Assembly: GCA_017412115.1 (NCBI GenBank)
Contig: JAFPYR010000037.1
Coordinates: forward strand, 1 to 64,000
DNA: 64,000 nucleotides
Origin: Bacteroidales bacterium
GTDB taxonomy: Bacteria; Bacteroidota; Bacteroidia; Bacteroidales; UBA3824
Direction: 5' to 3'
The position numbers and the translations under genes were made by a program. This document shows positions 17,256-26,458 of this stretch, one piece after another (the stretch's first letter is position 1; every line of letters begins with the position of its first letter). A model generated the notes under the pieces. That model had not been told where the DNA came from. It did no database searches and saw nothing but the letters and a program-made list of their open reading frames with translations.

Positions 17256-19465
17256 AAAATCCCCTAAAATCTTACATGAGTCTTTTTAAAGGCAAATGGT
17301 ACCAAAAAATAATTGCAGTTCTTTCTGCAATCATTTTCAGTATCGTGTTTTTGTTTTTCGCCGTTGATTTCAACTTGTTTTGGCTTTTCGGTGAAAGTCC
17401 TTCAACCAGTGAAATAGAAAATGGCGTTCAAGCGGAAGCCTCGATGATATACTCCTACGATAAAAAAATCATCGGAAAATTTTTCGCTGAAAACAGAACA
17501 AGTGTTAAGTACGAAGAACTTCCGCAAGTGCTTATCAACACCCTTGTTTCAACCGAGGACGAGAGATTTTATTCTCATCACGGAATTGATTTTCAAGGAC
17601 TTGTTGCTGCAATAAAAGATATTATGCTCAACTCTAAAAAACGAGGAGCAAGTACGATAACACAGCAACTTGTTAAAAACCTTTATAAAACCCGAACCGA
17701 TAAATACGGACATGGAATTTTGGGCAGGATTCCCGGCATCAAAATCCTCGTTGCAAAACTCAAGGAATGGGTTGTAGCCTTCAAAATCGAAATGCGTTTT
17801 TCAAAACAGGAAATTCTGACGATGTATTTCAACACCGTAGATTTCGGCAGCAACGCTTTCGGAATAAAAACTGCCGCCAAAACATATTTCAATAAACTTC
17901 CTAAAGATTTAACGACAGAAGAATGTGCCGTTTTGATAGGACTTTTGAAAGCCACAACAACTTACAATCCAAAACTCAATCCCAAAAACTCATTAAAACG
18001 CCGCAATACCGTTTTGCAAAATATGGTTAAAAACGGTTATCTCTCGCCCCAAAACTGTGATTCGTTAGTAAAAATTCCCATAAAACTGAATTTCTCCATT
18101 GATGACAATTATAACGGAATTGCGCTTCATTTCAGAGATAAGATTCAGGATTATTTGAAAGACTGGCTCAAGGAAACCGGCAAAAATCTTTATACTGACG
18201 GTCTAAAAATATACGTTACGATAGATTCCACAATGCAGGCTTACGCAGAACAAGCCGTAACGGAGAAAATGAAAATACTTCAAGACTCTTTCAATTTACA
18301 TTGGAGAGGACGCAATCCCTGGTGTGATGCCCGCTGGCACGAAATTCCTAATTTTATCGAAAACATAGCCTACAAACTACCTAAGTTTCAATCGCTTATA
18401 AAACAAGGTTATGACACTTTGAAAATCATGGAAGAAATGAATAAACCGCATAAACTTACGGTTTTTGATTATAACGGCGGGCAAAAAGATACAACATTAT
18501 CGACCATGGATTCCATACGGTATATGGTAAAATTTCTGCATTGTGCGTTGATTGCAATAGAGCCGCAAACCAGATACATAAAAGCATGGGTCGGCGATTT
18601 GAATTTTAAATTTTGGAAATATGACAAAGTAACGGCATTAAGACAGCCGGGCTCTACTTTCAAACTTTTTGATTACACCGAAGCCATGAACCAAGGTCTT
18701 AAACCCACGGACGAAAGGACTGACAGTTACGTTGTCTGGCCTGTTTGGGACAAAGGTAAGCGCAAAAATTGGATTCCGCACAATGCTGACGGCATCTGCA
18801 CCGATACGGTTTATTCCTTGAGGGCGGCTTTTGCTCGGAGTATCAATACGATAGCCGTTCAGATAAGCAAAGAAGTCGGAATTGAAAACATCTGCAAAAC
18901 GGCTCATGCCATGGGCATAACAACACCCTTGAACGATACCATGCCCTCAGTTTGTTTGGGCGGCAACGATGTTACACTTTTGGATTTAACAAATTGCTAT
19001 TGTACCGTTATGGCTGACGGTGAATATCAACCTCCGATACTTGTTACGAAGATTTTAGACAAAAACGGAAAAGTTATCTACACCGCACCCGAACATACGA
19101 TTAATGCGTTGGAAGAAAAAACGGCTTTTTTAATGCAGTCGATGTTAAAAGGAGCATTAACGGAAGAACATTGTACCTCCGGTTATCTTTGGCGTTACGT
19201 TGGAAAATGGTACAACAGTTGCGATTTCGGCGGCAAAACAGGAACCTCCAACAATCATTCCGACGGTTGGTTTATTGCAACTACACCGGGTCTGGTTACA
19301 GGAGTTTGGACCGGAGGCGAATACCGTTCTATACATTTCAGAGGTGGTGAAATCGCCGGAGGAAATTTTACGGCTCTACCGGTTTGCGGAAACTATTTAC
19401 AAAAAGTTTTGGCAGATACGACTTTCAGATGTTATCACCAAAAACTCCCGCAAAGATGGAAATAG
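17252..19465 (+). CDS. Class A penicillin-binding protein (PBP1A type)
   Basis: A 737-residue bifunctional peptidoglycan synthase anchored by one N-terminal helix (residues about 20-40). The GT51 transglycosylase part has TEDERFYSHHG (101-111), with the catalytic Glu in EDERF, and GASTITQQL (132-140). The transpeptidase part has the SxxK motif STFK (468-471), SIN (530-532) and KTGTS (662-666). It polymerises lipid II and cross-links the strands in the periplasm. Length and order are normal for the Bacteroidota mrcA/pbpF group. It overlaps the DUF4421 gene by 4 bases and is 45 bases before the Spm gene. Confidence 0.93.
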   Translation: MKNPLKSYMSLFKGKWYQKIIAVLSAIIFSIVFLFFAVDFNLFWLFGESPSTSEIENGVQAEASMIYSYDKKIIGKFFAENRTSVKYEELPQVLINTLVSTEDERFYSHHGIDFQGLVAAIKDIMLNSKKRGASTITQQLVKNLYKTRTDKYGHGILGRIPGIKILVAKLKEWVVAFKIEMRFSKQEILTMYFNTVDFGSNAFGIKTAAKTYFNKLPKDLTTEECAVLIGLLKATTTYNPKLNPKNSLKRRNTVLQNMVKNGYLSPQNCDSLVKIPIKLNFSIDDNYNGIALHFRDKIQDYLKDWLKETGKNLYTDGLKIYVTIDSTMQAYAEQAVTEKMKILQDSFNLHWRGRNPWCDARWHEIPNFIENIAYKLPKFQSLIKQGYDTLKIMEEMNKPHKLTVFDYNGGQKDTTLSTMDSIRYMVKFLHCALIAIEPQTRYIKAWVGDLNFKFWKYDKVTALRQPGSTFKLFDYTEAMNQGLKPTDERTDSYVVWPVWDKGKRKNWIPHNADGICTDTVYSLRAAFARSINTIAVQISKEVGIENICKTAHAMGITTPLNDTMPSVCLGGNDVTLLDLTNCYCTVMADGEYQPPILVTKILDKNGKVIYTAPEHTINALEEKTAFLMQSMLKGALTEEHCTSGYLWRYVGKWYNSCDFGGKTGTSNNHSDGWFIATTPGLVTGVWTGGEYRSIHFRGGEIAGGNFTALPVCGNYLQKVLADTTFRCYHQKLPQRWK

Positions 19466-19510
19466 TTTTTTTTCACCAGTCAAGTAAATAAAAAAATATA
19501 TTAGGCAAAA

Positions 19511-20740
19511 ATGGTTTTAAATTATATTTGGATAGCGTTTTTTGTTTTAGGATTTTGCGCTGCACTTTACAAACTGATTATAATGGGCGACACAGAAATT
19601 TTTTCTGTCATGGTCAAAAATATTTTTGATTCGAGCAAGACGGGTTTTGAAATTTCATTAGGTCTGACCGGTGTTTTAACACTTTGGACAGGCCTTTTGA
19701 AAGTCGGAGAAAAAGGCGGCATGACAAATTTTATTGCTAAAATTTTCGGACCGTTTTTCCGCCGTTTGTTTCCAGAAATTCCCAAAGACCATCCGGCAAT
19801 GGGTAGTATCGTTATGAATTTCAGTGCTAATATGTTAGGCCTTGACAATGCCGCAACGCCTCTTGGTCTTAAAGCCATGACACAAATGCAGGAACTCAAT
19901 CCTAATAAAACACAAGCCTCAAACGCACAAATTATGTTTCTGACGCTCAACGCTTCAGGTCTTACGATTTTGCCCGTTACGGTGATGATGTACAGAATTC
20001 AAATGGGAGCCTCAGAGGCCTCTGACGTTTTTATTCCGATACTTTTGGCAACGAGTATAAGCACGTTAGCGGGACTATTAACGGTTTGTATACGTCAAAG
20101 AATCAACATTTTAGACAAAGTAATACTTTCGTATCTCGGAGTTTTGTTTTTGGCAGAAGGGCTTTTGGTATGGCAGTTTTCAAAAATGGAGAGCGATGAG
20201 ATTTCCTCAGTCAGTTCGTTAGCGGCAAATATGATTTTGTTTGCAATAATAGTTTCGTTTATCGTAGTGGCTGCCATAAAAAAAATAAACGTTTACGAGG
20301 CGTTTATTGAAGGAGCGAAAGACGGTTTTTCGACGGCAGTAAAAATCATTCCGTACATGGTCGGAATATTGATAGCGATAGGCGTTTTCAGAAGTTCGGG
20401 AGCATTGGAATTTTTAACAGAGGGTTTAAGCAGTTTGCTCGGAGCATTAGGCATTAATACTGATTTTATACCGGCACTGCCGACCGCATTAATGAAACCT
20501 TTAAGCGGCTCGGGCGCAAGAGGCATGATGATAGACTGTATGCAAACTTACGGTGCAGATTCTTTTGCCGGACGTTTGAGTTGCACGATGCAAGGAGCTG
20601 CTGATACTACATTTTATATCATCGCACTTTATTTCGGCTCTGTCGGTATCAAAAACACCAGATATGCCGTTTCTGCGGGTCTTATAGCCGAATTTTCAGG
20701 ATTAATAGGTGCAATTTTTATCGCATATATATTTTGGTAA
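19511..20740 (+). CDS. Spore maturation protein SpmA-SpmB fusion (nucleoside recognition domain)
   Basis: A 409-residue inner-membrane protein with two Gate/nucleoside-recognition domains. The first half (about 1-200) resembles SpmA, with LGLTGVLTLWTGLLKV and NMLGLDNAATPLGLKAM. The second half (about 245-409) resembles SpmB, with KIIPYMVGILIAIGVF and PLSGSGARGMM. In Firmicutes the two are separate spore-core proteins. In Bacteroidota, which do not sporulate, they occur fused with unknown transport or envelope function. It follows PBP1A on the same strand, probably in the same operon. Confidence 0.9.
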   Translation: MVLNYIWIAFFVLGFCAALYKLIIMGDTEIFSVMVKNIFDSSKTGFEISLGLTGVLTLWTGLLKVGEKGGMTNFIAKIFGPFFRRLFPEIPKDHPAMGSIVMNFSANMLGLDNAATPLGLKAMTQMQELNPNKTQASNAQIMFLTLNASGLTILPVTVMMYRIQMGASEASDVFIPILLATSISTLAGLLTVCIRQRINILDKVILSYLGVLFLAEGLLVWQFSKMESDEISSVSSLAANMILFAIIVSFIVVAAIKKINVYEAFIEGAKDGFSTAVKIIPYMVGILIAIGVFRSSGALEFLTEGLSSLLGALGINTDFIPALPTALMKPLSGSGARGMMIDCMQTYGADSFAGRLSCTMQGAADTTFYIIALYFGSVGIKNTRYAVSAGLIAEFSGLIGAIFIAYIFW

Positions 20741-20744
20741 GAGA

Positions 20745-20809
20745 TTTTTTTCGTTCATAGAAAGCCAGAAAAACTTCAAAAATTTTGGCGCACTATGAAC
20801 GAAAAAAAA
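20745..20809. repeat. Long inverted repeat between converging genes
   Basis: TTTTTTTCGTTCATAG (20745-20760) and its exact complement CTATGAACGAAAAAAA (20793-20808) enclose 32 bases with further pairing (GCCA/TGGC). T is on the outside left and A on the outside right, so it is not a classical U-tract terminator. Its place between the stop of the Spm gene and the stop of mazG still suggests transcription termination. Confidence 0.6.
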
Positions 20810-20819
20810 TTTTATAATT

Positions 20820-21605
20820 TTATTCAAACTTTTTGGCCTCTTGCCACAAGGTTTCCATTTCCTCTAAAGTCATTTGTTTTAAAGTTTTGCCCTGTTCCTT
20901 GGCTTTTTGCTCGATATAATTGAAACGATAAATAAATTTCTGATTCGTTCTCTCAAGTGCCGTATCGGAATTAACGCCGAAAAGTCTGCCCGCATTTATA
21001 ACCGCAAACAAAACATCTCCGAACTCCGCTTCAGCTTTATCGCTATCCATATTTTTTACCTCGGCCTCAAACTCAGAAAGCTCCTCTCTGACTTTATCCC
21101 AAACCTTTTCCTTCTTATCTTCCTGCCAGTCAAAACCCGCTGACGAGGCTTTGTCTGATATACGGTAAGCTTTTATAATGGAGGGTAAAGCATTAGGAAT
21201 ACCGGCTAAAACAGTTTTGTTGCCGCCTTTTTCTTTGAGTTTCACCTCTTCCCACATTTTGGAAACCTCTTCGGGAGTCTCGGCTTTGTATCCGCCGAAA
21301 ATATGAGGATGACGAAAAACTAATTTCTCGTTCAAAGCTTCAAAAACATCTTTCAAATTGAATTCGTTTTTCTCTTGAGCCATCAGAGAATACAAAATTA
21401 TATGCAACAAAACATCACCTAACTCTTTCTTAAAATCCTTAACATTACCGCTGATTATAGCTTGCGATAATTCATAAACCTCTTCTATTGTTAAAGGACG
21501 GATAGTTTGCGGTGTTTGCACTGAATCCCAAGGACATTCCTTGCGGAGTTTTTTTATAGTTTCTAATAAATTAAGAAAACTGTCTAAAAGTTCTTTATTT
21601 TCCAT
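20820..21605 (-). CDS. mazG: Nucleoside triphosphate pyrophosphohydrolase MazG
   Basis: 261 residues from MENKELLDSFLNLLETIKKL. Two MazG domains are visible: the first has ECPWDSVQTPQTIRPLTIEE and KKELGDVLLHIILYS, the second KVREELSEFEAEV and AEAEFGDVLFAVINAGR. The ExxE...ExxD metal-binding helices are present in both. It hydrolyses NTPs to NMP and pyrophosphate, cleaning damaged nucleotides and influencing ppGpp signalling. An in-frame ATG at 21704 would add 33 unlike residues and would run through the TACTTTTG promoter box at 21622-21629, so 21605 is preferred. Confidence 0.93.
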   Translation of the reverse strand: MENKELLDSFLNLLETIKKLRKECPWDSVQTPQTIRPLTIEEVYELSQAIISGNVKDFKKELGDVLLHIILYSLMAQEKNEFNLKDVFEALNEKLVFRHPHIFGGYKAETPEEVSKMWEEVKLKEKGGNKTVLAGIPNALPSIIKAYRISDKASSAGFDWQEDKKEKVWDKVREELSEFEAEVKNMDSDKAEAEFGDVLFAVINAGRLFGVNSDTALERTNQKFIYRFNYIEQKAKEQGKTLKQMTLEEMETLWQEAKKFE

Positions 21606-21621
21606 CGAATTATTTTTGGCA

Positions 21622-21629
21622 CAAAAGTA
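21622..21629 (-). promoter_or_regulatory. -7 box of mazG
   Basis: The minus strand reads TACTTTTG, matching TAnnTTTG, 17 bases before the start at 21605. No -33 TTTG is seen at normal spacing. Confidence 0.55.
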
Positions 21630-21668
21630 ATCAAAACAAAAGAAACTAAGCAGTTTTTTTCGTTTTTT

Positions 21669-21700
21669 TTTGTTTATTCCAAAAAAAAGGCATACTTTTA
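21669..21700 (+). promoter_or_regulatory. Promoter of the glycogen operon
   Basis: TTTG (21669-21672), 20 bases, then TACTTTTA (21693-21700), one mismatch to TAnnTTTG. The expected transcript starts near 21707 and has a leader of about 60 bases. Confidence 0.6.
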
Positions 21701-21716
21701 TCACCTCTGTAATTAT

Positions 21717-21728
21717 GCCTTATAAGGC
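21717..21728. promoter_or_regulatory. Palindrome GCCTTATAAGGC in the glycogen operon leader
   Basis: A perfect 12 bp palindrome sits just after the inferred transcription start and about 40 bases before the first start codon. The position fits an operator, but no regulator is known to bind it. Confidence 0.35.
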
Positions 21729-21769
21729 TATACAATTAACTGTAACACAATTAAATAAAAGATAACGAC

Positions 21770-23605
21770 ATGAATAAACAGTCTTATTTGGAATTGAGTT
21801 ATTCCCTCAATCAGGATATACTGAAAAACAACGCCGTCGGTGCAGTAGCAGCCTCCTCGCTAATATACTGCAATACCAAATGCTGGCACGGGTTGTTGTC
21901 TGTATACAATCCCGAAACCAAAAAACAGAAAATTCTGCTTTCAACTCTTGATGATGCCGTTATCGACGGCGACAAAACATATTACCTATCTGTAAGAAAA
22001 TATCCCGACGTGTTTTTCCCGTTAGGACATCAATATATCAAAGACATAACTTTCAACCCGTTTACCAAAATCACTTATCAAGCCGGTGAGATAGAATTGA
22101 TAAAAGAAATTCTTTTGTCCTCAAACGAGGAAACTATGCTGATAAAATATGCTCTTACCAAAAGTCCGAAATCAGTAAAACTTCAAATTCGTCCAATCGT
22201 GGCATTCCGCGATGCGATGAGTCTGACAAGGACTGACAAAGGCATTATCACGACAAGTACAAGAGTGGCCAACGGTATTTCGTATCACCCGAGAAAAGAA
22301 GAACCGATGCTCTTTATGCAAACTTCACCGACTGCCAACCCTTGTGAATTTGTTTCTGCCCCGGACTGGAATTACAACATCGAATACATCAAAGACCAAG
22401 CTGAAGGGAAACCTTATCAAGAAGACCTTTTTATGCCCGGTTATTTTGAAATAGAACTCAACCAAGGCGAAGAAGTATATTTTTCGGCTTCCACAAAAAT
22501 TCAAAATCCTGATACGCTTGCAGCGTTTTTCAAAGCCGAATCAGGTACAAGAAACAAACGCAAAAACTACGAAGAATACATAAAATTCTCGGCAAGTCAA
22601 ATGTTCAGAGAAGTAGACGGAGAATGTCAAGTGTTGGAAAAAATTCCCTCAAGAGATTATTTTTCGTACCATCTTTTAGCGGCATTACCGGGTCTGACAC
22701 TGCCGGACGGAAATTTTGATTTGTTCGTTAAAACGGCGAAATCATATATCGCAAAAATCAAAAACAATGCTTTCGGTTCGATAGAAAAAAGAAATTATGA
22801 TGCTCATTCCCCACTATGGCTGATTTGGGCAATTCAACAATACGGTTATCAGTTAGGCGATTTTCAGGAATTGTACAAAACTTTCGGAAAAACCGTAACT
22901 CAATTGGTAAAAGCCGGAATGGACAATCGTATTCCGGGATTGCATACCAATCACAACGGACTTATTTCGATGGAAAGAAACGGCAGCAACAGATATTTTG
23001 CCGATGTTAATGCTCTGTGGTACAACGCATTAATGTATGCCGCAGAAATTAATTCCTTTGTCGGAAACACTGAATTTTCAAACAACGCAGCCCAATACGC
23101 CAAAGGTTTGAAACTATCGTTCAATACATATTTTGTTGATAGGTCTACAAAACATCTTGCCGATAGTATCAACGATGACGGCGATAAAGATATGACTTGC
23201 CGTCCGGGACAAATTTTAGCCTTTGCAATGCCTTTCCCCGTAGGAAACGAGGAGAGAACTTTGGAAATATTATCGGAAGTGGAAGAAAAACTTTTAACTC
23301 CGCTCGGACTACGCTCTTGCCCTGCCGATTATGCGAAATATCATCAGGACGGCGAAGGCGATATTTATCCGATTTATCTTTGCTTTTTGGCGGAATTGTA
23401 TCTCAAAACAGGAGGCGAAATCGAAGGTATGAAAAATGCCGAAAGCATTTACAGAATGTTTGACACGGCAAGAATAGAAATAGAATCACCGAACTTTTTT
23501 GAAAAGTTCGACCCCGAACCACCTTACAGAGGTAAAGGCTCTCCTCTTTTTGCTGGTACGGTGGCTGCTATCAACAGAATTAAATTATTAATGGATCAGT
23601 TTTAA
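21770..23605 (+). CDS. Glycogen debranching enzyme (amylo-alpha-1,6-glucosidase)
   Basis: A 611-residue cytoplasmic enzyme. The N-terminal beta domain (residues about 20-230) has NTKCWHGLLSVYN. The C-terminal (alpha/alpha)6 barrel (about 280-605) has PGLHTNHNGLISMERNGSNR, DVNALWYNALMYA and TCRPGQILAFAMPF, characteristic of GDE_C. It removes alpha-1,6 branch stubs during glycogen breakdown. It is the first gene of a GDE-GT4-GH57 set that is conserved in Bacteroidota. A glycogen synthase-type gene follows after 9 bases. Confidence 0.9.
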   Translation: MNKQSYLELSYSLNQDILKNNAVGAVAASSLIYCNTKCWHGLLSVYNPETKKQKILLSTLDDAVIDGDKTYYLSVRKYPDVFFPLGHQYIKDITFNPFTKITYQAGEIELIKEILLSSNEETMLIKYALTKSPKSVKLQIRPIVAFRDAMSLTRTDKGIITTSTRVANGISYHPRKEEPMLFMQTSPTANPCEFVSAPDWNYNIEYIKDQAEGKPYQEDLFMPGYFEIELNQGEEVYFSASTKIQNPDTLAAFFKAESGTRNKRKNYEEYIKFSASQMFREVDGECQVLEKIPSRDYFSYHLLAALPGLTLPDGNFDLFVKTAKSYIAKIKNNAFGSIEKRNYDAHSPLWLIWAIQQYGYQLGDFQELYKTFGKTVTQLVKAGMDNRIPGLHTNHNGLISMERNGSNRYFADVNALWYNALMYAAEINSFVGNTEFSNNAAQYAKGLKLSFNTYFVDRSTKHLADSINDDGDKDMTCRPGQILAFAMPFPVGNEERTLEILSEVEEKLLTPLGLRSCPADYAKYHQDGEGDIYPIYLCFLAELYLKTGGEIEGMKNAESIYRMFDTARIEIESPNFFEKFDPEPPYRGKGSPLFAGTVAAINRIKLLMDQF

Positions 23606-23614
23606 AAAAAAATT

Positions 23615-25171
23615 ATGAAAATTCTGATGCTTGGATGGGAGTTTCCTCCCCACATTTCAGGCGGATTAGGCACAGCGTGTCAAGGTATTGTCAAGGGTTT
23701 GGGAAAACAGCCTGACACAAAAGTCATATTCGTTGTTCCGAAAGTATTCGGCGACGAAAAAGCTAAAAACACCGTTTTTGTCGGTGCTAACAAGTTCATA
23801 GAAAAATTTTCAACCGTTCTTAACAGAAAAGTCAGAATATTGCTCCCCGAAGATGGCACTTCAAATGAGAGTTTCTCTCTTGATGGGAACAATCTGATTT
23901 ACGTAGAAACGGCTTCTATGTTGCACCCGTACATCACGGCTGAAGAAATTGAGAAGATTTTAATCAAGAAACACATCGACCCCGAAACAGTAAAATTCAA
24001 CTCTGAAGGCTCTCTTGTGGTTACCGACAAAAAAGGTAAAGAAAGAGAAATAAAACTTTCGTTTCAGGATTTTCAGGCGTTGGAGGTCAAAACGGAACAA
24101 AAACAAAACCCAAAAAAATTTGAGTTTACCGGCAAATATACTTCAAATCTCTACACCGAAACGGGAATGTTTGCCAAAGTTGCTCAAAAAATTGCCGAAA
24201 AATTCGATTTTGACGTTATCCACGCCCACGATTGGCTCACTTATGAGGCAGGCGTTGCAATAAAAGAAGCCTCTGGCAAACCTTTGGTCGTACACGTTCA
24301 CGCCACTGAATATGACCGCTCAGGCGGCAAGGTCAATGAAAGGGTTTTTAATGTTGAAAAACACGGTATGCAGGAGGCTGACAAGGTTATTACCGTCAGC
24401 AAATTAACCAAAGAAATAGTCGTAGAAAAATACGAAATCCCCGAAGAAAAAATTACAACCGTTTACAACGCAGTAGATTTCAAGACTACGCCGAGAAAAA
24501 AATACAAAAAAATTCCGGGCGAAAAAGTCATAACGTTTTTGGGCAGAATTACTTACCAAAAAGGTCCTGAATATTTCCTACGTGCGGCATACAAAGTACT
24601 GCAAAGAGTTAAAAACGTAAGGTTCGTAATGGCAGGAAACGGTGATATGTACAGAGAAATGATTAGAATGGCGGCTCACCTGAAAATTGCCGACAGATTC
24701 CATTTCACTGATTTTCTTGACAAAGAGGAAGTTAAACACCTGTTTTCAATCTCGGACGTTTATGTGATGCCTTCGGTTTCGGAACCGTTCGGAATAACAC
24801 CGTTAGAGGCTGTTAAAAGCGGGGTTCCGGTAATTATTTCAAATCAATCGGGCGTTGCTGAAATTTTGGAAAGCGCAGTCAAAATAGATTATTGGGACGT
24901 AAACGCCATGGCAGACGCTATTTACGCCATTATAAAATATCCCGCTTTAGGAAAATATTTCCGCCGCAAAGCCAAACAAGAGGTTAAGGAAATGAAGTGG
25001 GAAAAATCAGCTGCCAATCTCAACGAAATTTATCACGATGTGGTAATTTCCGCTAAAGACGAGTGGAAAGACGTTAAAATGGACGTCGGCTGCTGTCCAA
25101 AGGAAAATACAAACAATCAATTAACTAACCAAAAAACAGAAATAGATGAAAACGATATGTCTGAACTTTAA
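23615..25171 (+). CDS. GT4 glycosyltransferase, glycogen synthase-type
   Basis: A 518-residue GT-B fold enzyme starting MKILMLGWEFPPHISGGLGT; the GGLGT loop binds the nucleotide sugar. HAHDWLTYEAG and VVHVHATEYDRSGG follow. The C-terminal lobe has FLGRITYQKGPEYFLRAA, with the Arg and Lys phosphate contacts, and SVSEPFGITPLEAVKSG, with the catalytic Glu. Starch/glycogen synthases of this GT4 type build the alpha-1,4 chain. The extra insert at about residues 100-185 is lysine- and glutamate-rich. Its last 26 bases overlap the next gene. Donor sugar (ADP- or UDP-glucose) cannot be decided. Confidence 0.88.
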   Translation: MKILMLGWEFPPHISGGLGTACQGIVKGLGKQPDTKVIFVVPKVFGDEKAKNTVFVGANKFIEKFSTVLNRKVRILLPEDGTSNESFSLDGNNLIYVETASMLHPYITAEEIEKILIKKHIDPETVKFNSEGSLVVTDKKGKEREIKLSFQDFQALEVKTEQKQNPKKFEFTGKYTSNLYTETGMFAKVAQKIAEKFDFDVIHAHDWLTYEAGVAIKEASGKPLVVHVHATEYDRSGGKVNERVFNVEKHGMQEADKVITVSKLTKEIVVEKYEIPEEKITTVYNAVDFKTTPRKKYKKIPGEKVITFLGRITYQKGPEYFLRAAYKVLQRVKNVRFVMAGNGDMYREMIRMAAHLKIADRFHFTDFLDKEEVKHLFSISDVYVMPSVSEPFGITPLEAVKSGVPVIISNQSGVAEILESAVKIDYWDVNAMADAIYAIIKYPALGKYFRRKAKQEVKEMKWEKSAANLNEIYHDVVISAKDEWKDVKMDVGCCPKENTNNQLTNQKTEIDENDMSEL

Positions 25172-26429
25172 CTTACATAAATCCGTATTATTAAAAAAAT
25201 ACAGATTTTTTGACATCGGAAACGACAATAATTATTTCGACACATACACAACGGATTTGCTGACCGAAAAAGATGCAAAAGACTACATCATACCCCTTTT
25301 GGAGATGTTGGAGAGGCTTTCAGATGATTTCAACGGCAAATTCAAATGCTCTATAACAATTTCCGGCATTGCAATCGAAAACTTTTCAAGAGCCTGTCAA
25401 AACGGTCTTGAAATCTTGAAAAGACTTGCCAGAACAGGCAATTTTGAATTTACCGGAATGCCTTATTATAATTCGCTTACCTCCATTACGGACAAGGAAG
25501 AATTTGCTGTACAGGTAAAAAAACATTCCGCTAAAATCGAAGAATTTTTCGGTCAAAAACCTACTACGTTCAGAAATACGGAACTTATTTATTCCGACGA
25601 AATCGGCAAAACGCTTTATGAATTGGGTTTTGACACGATTTTAACAGAGGGCTGCGGCAAAGCAATAGAACTTTACGGAAACAACGTTTTGTATTTCAAT
25701 CCGATGTGCGAGACTCAAAAAATCTTAACCCGAAATCAGGATTATTCGAGAATGTTTCAGGACGGATTAAAAGACAATAAACTTTTTACGCCGGAATATT
25801 TCGCGCAAAAATTTTATGATTTTGACGAAGAGGACGAAGTTATTTATTTAGGTGTTAATTTCAATAACTTCAACAAAACGAAATTCAATGACGACATTGT
25901 CATTTTCTTAAAATCGTTCGTTAATGCGATTATACAATCGGAAGAATTCGTTTTTGAAATACCGAAAGAGATTTCTAAAAACCTAACGCCCGTTGCGCCT
26001 TTAAACGTACCGAGGCCTATCTCGGGCATGAACCGTTATCATGATTTAACACCGTGGCAATCAAACGAACTTCAAGAAGAGGCACTTCAAAAAATTACAA
26101 GTTATTCAAAACTCGTAGAAACCGCTAATTCAGATGTTTTGACGGATATTTGGAGAAATCTTCAATCCTCGGATTATTTTTATTATATGTCCACGGAATA
26201 TTTTAACAACCCGGCTTACGGTTACAAACCGAATCCGTTCAAATCGCCTTACGAGGCTTTTATCAATTATATGAACATAATCTCGGATTTGGAACGCAGG
26301 CTCAACGCTAAAATCAAAGAAGACGAAAAAAACAAACTAAGCGATCAAGAAATTCTTGATATTATATCGCATTACGAAAAAGCAATCGTATCATTAAAAC
26401 AAAAGTTAGAAGACAGAGAAAATGAATAA
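25146..26429 (+). CDS. GH57 alpha-amylase-like glycoside hydrolase
   Basis: A 427-residue cytoplasmic protein without a signal peptide. The GH57-type TIM-barrel-like fold is indicated by FTGMPYYNSLTSI, FRNTELIYSDEIGKTLYELGFDTILTEG (conserved motif with a catalytic Glu) and the C-terminal helical bundle. It should act on alpha-1,4 glucan chains. It starts inside the end of the GT4 gene (26 bases overlap), which supports translational coupling. The C-terminal 40 residues form a charged coiled coil. Typical partner of GDE and GT4 in Bacteroidota glycogen loci. Confidence 0.88.
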   Translation: MKTICLNFNLHKSVLLKKYRFFDIGNDNNYFDTYTTDLLTEKDAKDYIIPLLEMLERLSDDFNGKFKCSITISGIAIENFSRACQNGLEILKRLARTGNFEFTGMPYYNSLTSITDKEEFAVQVKKHSAKIEEFFGQKPTTFRNTELIYSDEIGKTLYELGFDTILTEGCGKAIELYGNNVLYFNPMCETQKILTRNQDYSRMFQDGLKDNKLFTPEYFAQKFYDFDEEDEVIYLGVNFNNFNKTKFNDDIVIFLKSFVNAIIQSEEFVFEIPKEISKNLTPVAPLNVPRPISGMNRYHDLTPWQSNELQEEALQKITSYSKLVETANSDVLTDIWRNLQSSDYFYYMSTEYFNNPAYGYKPNPFKSPYEAFINYMNIISDLERRLNAKIKEDEKNKLSDQEILDIISHYEKAIVSLKQKLEDRENE

Positions 26430-26458
26430 ATTTACCTTTACCAATTACAAAAATAACC

